Shown here: positions 31,486 through 36,531 of the stretch, piece after piece
Position numbering within the stretch: the first letter of the stretch is position 1
Layout: each line of letters starts with the position of its first letter
From: an uncultured Collinsella sp.
GTDB lineage: Bacteria > Actinomycetota > Coriobacteriia > Coriobacteriales > Coriobacteriaceae
Direction of reading: 5' to 3'
NCBI GenBank assembly: GCA_900544225.1
Contig: UQUD01000008.1
Coordinates: 1-36,531, forward strand
DNA length: 36,531 nt
The notes under the pieces: generated by a model
What the model saw: the letters and a program-made list of their open reading frames with translations, nothing else
The model's database searches: none
What the model was told of the DNA's origin: nothing
Made by a program: the position numbers and the translations under genes

Positions 31486-32190
31486 CTAGCGTTCGTCCAC
31501 GAGCTTGGCGACGAGGGTCTTGAGCTCGGCCACCTCTCGCTCGAGTTCCTTGACGCGGCGGGCATTCTCGGTGATGCCCTGGCGGTTGAGGGCGGACTGC
31601 TCGGCGGCGTCATCGGGCATGTACTCGCGATGCTGCTTGGCGTCGAAACTCTCCTCGAACACACGGCAGCCGTTGCGCTTGATGATGCGTCCCGGCACGC
31701 CCACGACGGTGCAGTTGTCGGGGACGTCCTTAACGACGACCGAGTTGCCGCCGATCTTGACGTTGTTGCCGATGCGGATGTTGCCGAGCACCTTGGCGCC
31801 CGTGCCCACCGTGACATTGTTGCCCAGGGTGGGGTGACGCTTGCCGGTCTCGTTGCCGGTGCCGCCGAGCGTGACGCCCTGGTAGAGCACACAATTGTCG
31901 CCCACAATGGTGGTCTCGCCGATGACGACGCCCATGGCGTGGTCGATAAAGAAGTGCTTGCCAATCTGCGCGGCAGGGTGAATCTCGACGCCGGTGATGT
32001 GGCGGGTGATTTGCGAGAGCACGCGGGCGAGCGAGCGATGACCGTGCTCCCACAGCCAGTGCTCGGGCACGTGGTTCCACTTGGCGTGCAGGCCAGGATA
32101 GGAAAGGAAGATGACTAGACCGTTTTGCGCGGCGGGATCCTGCGCTTGGACGGTCTTGATGTCCTCGCGAATGGTATTGATAAAGCTCAC
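31486..32190 (-). CDS. cysE: Serine O-acetyltransferase
   Basis: The 234-aa enzyme makes O-acetylserine from serine and acetyl-CoA for cysteine synthesis. It has the helical N-terminus, then a left-handed beta-helix of hexapeptide repeats (about 65-170). HFFIDHAMGVVIGETTIVGD, YQGVTLGGTG and GKRHPTLGNNVTVGTGAKVLG are all visible. A charged coiled-coil-like tail (about 185-234) goes beyond the usual core. The start is a GTG at 32190, with AAGGGAGGG upstream on the minus strand. It stands alone, divergent from the DedA gene. Confidence 0.93.
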   Translation of the reverse strand: MSFINTIREDIKTVQAQDPAAQNGLVIFLSYPGLHAKWNHVPEHWLWEHGHRSLARVLSQITRHITGVEIHPAAQIGKHFFIDHAMGVVIGETTIVGDNCVLYQGVTLGGTGNETGKRHPTLGNNVTVGTGAKVLGNIRIGNNVKIGGNSVVVKDVPDNCTVVGVPGRIIKRNGCRVFEESFDAKQHREYMPDDAAEQSALNRQGITENARRVKELEREVAELKTLVAKLVDER

Positions 32191-32413
32191 CGGCCGCCCT
32201 CCCTTAGCGCCATGGCAATGCGGTTCAATAAAGTATAGCGATTCGCTAGGGATTAGGAAGGATAATCTTGACGGTATTGCACGACAGGTGTCAGTTATGC
32301 AAACTTGCTGGTAATGGGGTCATGCTTTTGTGGGGTTGCGCACGAGGGGGCGCCGCAACCGTATACTGGTCAACTTGGACGTATCCGCGCCCACAACTGA
32401 GAGGTTTTACTTC
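32191..32413. promoter_or_regulatory. Divergent control region of cysE and the DedA gene
   Basis: On the minus strand TATACT (32237-32232) is the likely -10 of cysE; the 13-bp palindrome TAGCGATTCGCTA (32236-32248) touches it and suits an operator. On the plus strand TTGCGC (32336-32341) and TATACT (32362-32367) are 20 bp apart. GGTTGCG (32334-32340) and CGCAACC (32354-32360) form an inverted repeat across that long spacer, a layout known from MerR-type promoters. Confidence 0.45.
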
Positions 32414-33061
32414 ATGGGTTTCATCAATTTTATTGCCGAGCTGCTTAAGGACCCGCGCACCGCGATCGCCAGCTGGATCGCCGCCGGCCCGCTTATGGCC
32501 TACGGCTGCGTGTTCCTGATCATCTTTATCGAGACGGGCGTGGTGTTCTTCCCGTTCCTTCCCGGTGATTCGCTGCTGTTCGCCTCGGGTTTCTTTGCCC
32601 ACAACGGCGGCTTTAACATCGTGGCGCTTCTGGCCACCGCATGGGCCGCTGCCATTTTGGGTGATCAGTGCAACTTTATGATCGGTCACTTCTTTGGCCG
32701 CAAGATCATCGCTTCGGGCAAGGTCAAGGCCATGACGCCCGAGCGCATCAAAAAGTCCGAGGACTTCTTGGACAAGTGGGGTCACCTGGCCATCTTCCTG
32801 GGTCGCTTCTTCCCGTTTATCCGCACCTTTGTGCCCTTTATCGCTGGCATGGGCGGCATGCACTGGCGCAACTTTGTCGTCTTTAACGTGCTGGGCGGCA
32901 TTACCTGGTCGACGGTCTTTACGCTGCTGGGTTACTTCTTTGGTGGCATTCCGTTTGTGCAGGAGCACTTTGAGCTGCTGATCGTCGGCATTGTCGCCGT
33001 GTCGATCATTCCGACCGTGGTCGGTCTGGTTAAGGCTAAGCTCGGTAAAAAGAACGCCTAG
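32414..33061 (+). CDS. DedA-family membrane protein
   Basis: The 215-aa protein has about five hydrophobic segments and the DedA marks FIETGVVFFPFLPGDSLL (about 41-58), GDQCNFMIGHFFGR and FLGRFFPFIRTFVPFIAGMGGM (about 132-153). DedA proteins are undecaprenyl-phosphate or phospholipid flippases that keep membrane charge and cell-wall lipid carriers balanced; the exact substrate of this member is not known. The acidic residue and the Arg pair of the active core are present. Start at 32414 with AGAGG ahead. Confidence 0.9.
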   Translation: MGFINFIAELLKDPRTAIASWIAAGPLMAYGCVFLIIFIETGVVFFPFLPGDSLLFASGFFAHNGGFNIVALLATAWAAAILGDQCNFMIGHFFGRKIIASGKVKAMTPERIKKSEDFLDKWGHLAIFLGRFFPFIRTFVPFIAGMGGMHWRNFVVFNVLGGITWSTVFTLLGYFFGGIPFVQEHFELLIVGIVAVSIIPTVVGLVKAKLGKKNA

Positions 33062-33089
33062 TCCGAGCTTGTTTTCGGACGTTGATTCC

Positions 33090-33125
33090 AAGGCCCGTCA
33101 TCGGATTCGATGGCGGGCCTTTTGT
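33090..33125 (+). terminator. Terminator of the DedA gene
   Basis: A 14-bp stem with one G-U pair (33090-33103 with 33108-33121) and a tight 4-nt loop is followed by TTTTG. A smaller hairpin GTCCGA/TCGGAC lies just ahead at 33061-33080. Confidence 0.85.
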
Positions 33126-33144
33126 GTTGAAGGCAAATGAAAAT

Positions 33145-33197
33145 ACTTTACTTAGTTAAAGAAAAACGTTTTATCCAAGGCGTGCGGGGAGTACAAT
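33145..33197 (+). promoter_or_regulatory. ilvE promoter region with palindromic site
   Basis: ACTTTACTTAGTTAAAG (33145-33161) contains the inverted repeat CTTTA/TAAAG and matches the site before the amino-acid ABC operon (143-159) at 15 of 17 positions. A TACAAT -10 box stands at 33192-33197 with a poor -35 (TTTTAT, 33169-33174), so the upstream site may be for an activator. AAACGTTTTATCC (33164-33176) lies between. Confidence 0.5.
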
Positions 33198-33350
33198 CAC
33201 CTGCATGCGAATCGACGCGCCATCGGCTTTGATGCTGCCCGCGTGTCCTGCCCGGCCCTACGCTCCGGGTATGCGACGTTGCGACGCGGCCGGCTTCGGT
33301 CCTTGCGTGCGGGTTCGCGAGTATGCAACCGTGTATGTAAGGAGCGACAT

Positions 33351-34403
33351 ATGACTGTCGAGAAGAAGGATATCGATTGGGGTAGCCTCGGCTTTGGCTA
33401 CATGAAGACCGATTACAGCTACGAGGCCCATTGGAAGGACGGCGAGTGGGACGAGGGCGGCCTGACCACCGACCACACCCTGCATGTCTCCGAGTGTGGC
33501 GGCATCTTCCACTACTGCCAGGAGGTCTTTGAGGGCCTGAAGGCCTACACCGCCGAGGACGGCAGCATCGTCTGCTTCCGTCCCGACATGAACGCCGAGC
33601 GCATGTACAACTCTGCCCAGCGCCTCGAGATGCCCCCGTTCCCCAAGGACAAGTTTGTCGAGGCCGTCAAGCAGGTCGTTTCTGCCAACGCCGCATGGGT
33701 TCCGCCCTTCGGCTCTGGCGCAACCCTGTATGTGCGTCCGTTTATGATCGGCTCCGGTGACGTAATCGGCGTGGCTCCCGCTCCTGAGTACACGTTCCGC
33801 ATTCTCGTGACCCCGGTCGGTCCGTACTTTAAGGGTGGCCTCAAGCCCGTTAAGCTGCGCGTTTCCGAGTACGACCGCGCCGCACCGCACGGCACCGGCA
33901 ACATCAAGGCCGGCCTCAACTACGCCATGTCCCTGAAGCCCACGATGGAGGCTCACCGCGAGGGCTATGCCGAGAACCTGTATCTCGACTCCGAGTCCCG
34001 CACCTATGTCGAGGAGACCGGTGGCGCCAACGTCCTGTTCGTGAAGGAGGACGGCACGCTTGTCGTCCCGCAGTCGCACACCGACTCCATTCTTCCTTCC
34101 ATCACCCGTCGTTCGCTCGTTCAGGTCGCTGAGGACCTGGGCATGACCGTCGACCAGCGTCCCGTCGAGTGGGCCGAGGTCAAGGCCGGCACCTTTGTTG
34201 AGTGCGGTCTGTGCGGCACCGCTGCCGTTATCTCCCCGGTCGGCGAGATTGACAACAAGGTCTACGGTGCCGACGAGACTGTGACCTTCCCGGCTGGCTA
34301 CACCGAGATCGGTCCTGTGATGAAGAAGCTCCGCGAGACCCTGACGGGCATCCAGTCTGGTGCTGTTGAGGATAAGCACAACTGGGTTTACACCGTCGCA
34401 TAA
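33351..34403 (+). CDS. ilvE: Branched-chain amino-acid aminotransferase
   Basis: The 350-aa fold-type IV PLP enzyme moves the amino group between glutamate and leucine, isoleucine or valine. It shows QEVFEGLKAYTAEDGSI (about 50-66), RPFMIGSGDVIGVAPAPEY, the PLP lysine in GNIKAGLNYA (Lys186 by my count), and YVEETGGANVLFV. AAGGAG precedes the ATG at 33351. The leader is about 150 nt, long enough for post-transcriptional control, but no T-box or branched-chain-rich leader peptide is evident. Confidence 0.95.
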   Translation: MTVEKKDIDWGSLGFGYMKTDYSYEAHWKDGEWDEGGLTTDHTLHVSECGGIFHYCQEVFEGLKAYTAEDGSIVCFRPDMNAERMYNSAQRLEMPPFPKDKFVEAVKQVVSANAAWVPPFGSGATLYVRPFMIGSGDVIGVAPAPEYTFRILVTPVGPYFKGGLKPVKLRVSEYDRAAPHGTGNIKAGLNYAMSLKPTMEAHREGYAENLYLDSESRTYVEETGGANVLFVKEDGTLVVPQSHTDSILPSITRRSLVQVAEDLGMTVDQRPVEWAEVKAGTFVECGLCGTAAVISPVGEIDNKVYGADETVTFPAGYTEIGPVMKKLRETLTGIQSGAVEDKHNWVYTVA

Positions 34404-34460
34404 GCTGCCTTGTATGTCCGGCCCGAGGGCAACCTACCTTTCCGGCGCGTCCTCGGACAT

Positions 34461-34507
34461 GAAAGAACCTCCGCTGCGCACTTCGTGCGGCGGAGGTTCT
34501 TTCGTCC
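34461..34507 (+). terminator. Terminator of ilvE (inner hairpin of the nested palindrome)
   Basis: GAAAGAACCTCCGC pairs with GCGGAGGTTCTTTC, with a further CGCAC/GTGCG stem inside, and the 3' side ends in TTCTTTCGTCC. Confidence 0.7.
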
Positions 34508-34599
34508 TGCGGAGTGCGCCGGAAAGGTAGGTTGCCCTCGGGACTGCGTTACCTCGGTACTGCCGTTACGGGCAATATAGATCTGAATTAAAGATGGTA

Positions 34600-34628
34600 C
34601 GCGGCCTTTTGGCCGCGCTTTTGTTTTG
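34600..34628 (+). terminator. Second terminator after ilvE, orphan
   Basis: CGCGGCC (34600-34606) and GGCCGCG (34611-34617) with a TTTT loop are followed by CTTTTGTTTTG. Only about 57 bp without a gene separate it from the nested palindrome. Confidence 0.8.
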
Positions 34629-34650
34629 CTTCGAGCCATGTGGGGGTGGT

Positions 34651-34864
34651 GGCGACGTGCATTTTTGCGAGTATTCTGCAATCGAAGGCCCTTGCATACC
34701 GACCTCGGGCGAAAAATCGGGATTTCTCGATGTTTTCTACGAATGATGGGCGGGGCTATGGGCTGACAGCGTTTGATTTGCAGGGGATATTCGCGGTCTT
34801 TGGCATTTATCGTGGCGCTCGAAGCTGTCGGGCATGCTGAATACTCACAAAAATGCACGGCGCC
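34651..34864. mobile_element. MITE-like non-coding element with 30-bp terminal inverted repeats
   Basis: The ends 34651-34680 and 34835-34864 are inverted copies matching at 27 of 30 positions (core GTGCATTTTTGCGAGTATTC). They enclose about 150 bp without a plausible gene. No transposase and no clear target duplication are seen, so this could be a non-autonomous element, or two spaced copies of a binding or recombination site. Confidence 0.55.
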
Positions 34865-34889
34865 TTGAGGGGGACCTTCGCGACAAAGG

Positions 34890-34928
34890 AAACCGCCCCG
34901 TCGAAGTATGCATTCGACAGGGCGGTTT
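34890..34928 (-). terminator. Terminator of lemA
   Basis: Sixteen-nt arms with one mismatch (34890-34905 and 34913-34928) and a 7-nt loop; on the minus strand the stem ends in GGTTTCCTTTG. Confidence 0.8.
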
Positions 34929-34964
34929 ATGCATATACCCGATTGAAGATACGCTGCGGATCTG

Positions 34965-35516
34965 TTAGAACTTGACGGTCGGTGCCTGGCGGGCGGCCTC
35001 GGCGGCCTCGAAGCCCTGGCGCTCCTTAAACTGGAAGATGCCGGCAAAGATAACGGCCGGGAACGTCTGGATGGCGTTGTTGTAGCTGAGCACGCAATCG
35101 TTGTAGCTCTGGCGCGCGTAGCTCACCTTGTTCTCGGTGTCCTCGAGCGTGGACTGGAGCTGCGTAAAGTTGGTATTTGCCTTAAGGTCGGGGTAGGCCT
35201 CGGCGACGGCAAAGAGCTGGCGCAGCGCACCGGTCAGCACGTTGTCCGCTTCCATCTTGGCCTCGGGGGTGGTGGCGCTCACGGCGGCGTTGCGCGCGTT
35301 GACTACGGCGGCGAGCGTGTCCTGCTCGTGCTTGGCGTAGCCCTTGACGGTCTCGACCAGGTTAGGGATCAGGTCGTTGCGGCGCTGCAGCTGCGTGTCG
35401 ATGTTCTGCCAGGCATTATCGATGCGATTGCGCTTGGTGACCATGTTGTTGTAGATGCCGGCGATGGCGCTGGCGATCGCAACGACAACAACGATACCGA
35501 TGATGACGGGAAGCAT
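34965..35516 (-). CDS. LemA-family membrane protein
   Basis: The 183-aa protein has one N-terminal transmembrane helix (about 3-22) and a long helical-bundle domain outside or at the membrane, with the family marks WQNIDTQLQRRNDLIPNLVETVKGYAKHE (about 41-69) and NNAIQTFPAVIFAGIF near the end. GGAG precedes the ATG at 35516. Function in the family is unclear; some members occur with membrane proteases or in stress operons. It stands alone here. Confidence 0.92.
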   Translation of the reverse strand: MLPVIIGIVVVVAIASAIAGIYNNMVTKRNRIDNAWQNIDTQLQRRNDLIPNLVETVKGYAKHEQDTLAAVVNARNAAVSATTPEAKMEADNVLTGALRQLFAVAEAYPDLKANTNFTQLQSTLEDTENKVSYARQSYNDCVLSYNNAIQTFPAVIFAGIFQFKERQGFEAAEAARQAPTVKF

Positions 35517-35715
35517 GATGTCTCCGTTTCGAATGGCAGCGGCGTTTTGCGCCGGCCGCCGTTGGTGTAACGCTACTAGTATACCCGCAACCTTTGGCGA
35601 TACCGAACTTTCCGGTAAGCGTTATGTTTCCGCCAAGGAGGGGCCGCCAATATGGAACGGGTGGTACAGGTGTAAGATATGCGACAAATTAAGGAATGCT
35701 GTCTACACCTTGAGG

Positions 35716-36312
35716 ATGGCGATACGGATGGACCTTCGCATCAAGAAAACCTATCGTGCCCTGTTCGATGCCTTTACCGAGCTTTTGGAAGAGCATCGGT
35801 TTGAGGATTTGACGGTTGCCATGCTTTGCGACCGGGCCCTGATTCGCCGCACAACGTTCTATAAGCATTTTCGCGATAAAAACGATTACTTTGCCTTCTA
35901 TATCGATGAGCTTATGACGGGCTTGCCGCAAAACCGGACCGATGCAGCGGACGCGGAGCCGCTTGATGACGTACGGGCGCTTCGCCATGAGGTCTTTGAC
36001 GATGCCATGAATATGATTCTGGCGCATGAGCAGCTCATGGATAACCTTTTGGCCAGCAGCATGTCGGGTATGCTGACCGGCATGATTTGCGACCGTATTG
36101 CGCGTTCCATTCGCGAGCGTGTGATGAGCTCGCTTGCCGAAGACGCCTTGGCACCCGTTTCGCTCGAGACGACATCGGAGTTTATCGCCGGTGGCATTAT
36201 TCGGTTGTTCACAAATTGGTGGGAATCGGGCCACGATCTTGAGCGTCGACCCGAGATGGCCGACGTGGTCGATGCGCTGTTTGAGCGCACCATGACGCCG
36301 GTGCATCACTAG
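35716..36312 (+). CDS. TetR/AcrR-family transcriptional regulator
   Basis: The 198-aa protein has an N-terminal TetR helix-turn-helix (about 8-60, with KKTYRALFDAFTELLEEHRFEDLTV spanning the start and RTTFYKHFRDKNDYF as the recognition helix). A helical ligand or dimer domain follows. The start is uncertain: ATG 35716 or ATG 35728 (194 aa), both without a good binding site, and the frame stays open further upstream without homology. It is divergent from lemA, but no shared operator is obvious. Target unknown. Confidence 0.85.
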   Translation: MAIRMDLRIKKTYRALFDAFTELLEEHRFEDLTVAMLCDRALIRRTTFYKHFRDKNDYFAFYIDELMTGLPQNRTDAADAEPLDDVRALRHEVFDDAMNMILAHEQLMDNLLASSMSGMLTGMICDRIARSIRERVMSSLAEDALAPVSLETTSEFIAGGIIRLFTNWWESGHDLERRPEMADVVDALFERTMTPVHH

Positions 36313-36315
36313 AAG

Positions 36316-36405
36316 TGGCGGAGAGAGGGGGATTCGAACCCCCGGAACGCTCTCGCGCTCAACGGTTTTCAAGACCGCCGCATTCAACCGCTCTGCCATC
36401 TCTCC
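36316..36405 (-). tRNA. tRNA-Ser (anticodon UGA)
   Basis: On the minus strand the acceptor arms GGAGAGA and TCTCTCC pair, followed by discriminator G and an encoded CCA. The anticodon loop CTTGAAA gives UGA. A long variable arm (class II) and a T-arm with GGTTCGAATCC are present. Confidence 0.97.
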
Positions 36406-36456
36406 GTGAGTCGTAATGATAGCATCGTTTTGGATTTGCAACAGGGAAGGCGAACG

Positions 36457-36531
36457 ATGACGAGCACCGGAATCGATGAGAAGTTCATGAGCGAGGCGCT
36501 GGCGGAGGCGCGTGCCGCCGCGGCGGTGGGC
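36457..36531 (+). CDS. tadA: tRNA-specific adenosine deaminase, 5' end only
   Basis: The first 25 codons (MTSTGIDEKFMSEALAEARA and onward) follow GGGAAGG and match the N-terminal helix of TadA, which converts A34 to inosine in tRNA-Arg. The zinc-binding motifs lie beyond the window, so a related cytidine deaminase cannot be excluded. Its place directly after a divergent tRNA-Ser gene is unremarkable. Confidence 0.6.
   Translation, partial: MTSTGIDEKFMSEALAEARAAAAVG

Larger units (their letters stand above)
34404..34650. other. Post-ilvE region with a 121-bp nested palindrome
   Basis: Outer arms 34422-34448 and 34516-34542 are a perfect 27-bp inverted repeat. Inside, 34461-34474 and 34490-34503 form a second perfect 14-bp inverted repeat, separated from the outer arms by two 12-nt spacers that begin GTCCT on both sides. 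No gene is seen. The inner hairpin acts as the ilvE terminator, and the outer arms are extra and unexplained. Confidence 0.85.

Noticed and set aside
33205..33354. A 49-codon frame before ilvE ending in an ATATGA overlap with the ilvE start, possible leader peptide
   Set aside because: It has no ribosome binding site and no run of leucine, isoleucine or valine codons, so attenuation by a leader peptide is not supported.

Overview
The window looks like chromosomal DNA of a high-GC, anaerobic gut actinobacterium of the class Coriobacteriia. A Collinsella-like organism is my best guess, made by inference from the gene set, codon use and style of intergenic repeats, not from a database match. The DNA is densely coded on both strands. 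Strong hairpin terminators separate most transcription units, and I see no phage, plasmid or intact insertion sequence.

Layout: (1) 0.1-2.5 kb, a polar amino-acid ABC importer (Tat-type lipoprotein, permease, ATPase). (2) 2.8-4.8 kb, an EF-G paralogue with altered GTPase motifs. (3) 5-6 kb, a secreted nuclease on the minus strand. (4) 6.4-15.7 kb, a sugar-phosphate catabolic region: class II aldolase, ascorbate/galactitol-type PTS (IIA, IIB, IIC), a TPR protein, a P-loop kinase fused to deoxyribose-phosphate aldolase, a GntR/UTRA repressor, a small transaldolase, a fused remnant of a fructose-type IIB and a second transaldolase, a split transketolase, and a second IIA of fructose type. (5) 15.75-16.5 kb, a gene-free stretch holding nine TTAGAGAGA-type sites, with a direct copy of one hairpin repeat on each side. 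(6) 16.5-23.7 kb, a LarE-type sulfur transferase, a HAD phosphatase/mutase, a LacI regulator, GlmS, an FCD-GntR regulator and a YeiH-type exporter. (7) 23.9-27 kb, an NtrC-derived regulator with a decayed AAA+ domain, a membrane protein, a nitroreductase and a small unknown protein. (8) 27.1-31.4 kb, a MarR regulator translationally coupled to a heterodimeric ABC exporter. (9) 31.5-36.5 kb, CysE, a DedA protein, a branched-chain aminotransferase, a gene-free stretch with two large palindromic structures, LemA, a TetR regulator, tRNA-Ser(UGA) and the start of tadA.

How the parts fit: the sugar region has the logic of a complete pathway (uptake with phosphorylation, kinase, two aldolases, non-oxidative pentose-phosphate enzymes, one repressor), but its substrate cannot be read from sequence. 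The fused kinase-aldolase is the most unusual protein here. The 13.2-13.5 kb remnant suggests that a second, fructose-family PTS was once part of the locus and left its IIA behind. A near-identical palindromic site lies in front of both the amino-acid importer and ilvE, which suggests one amino-acid-responsive regulator. At least seven intergenic hairpins between 15.8 and 31.4 kb share the same apical sequence on different stems, a repeat family that may double as terminators.
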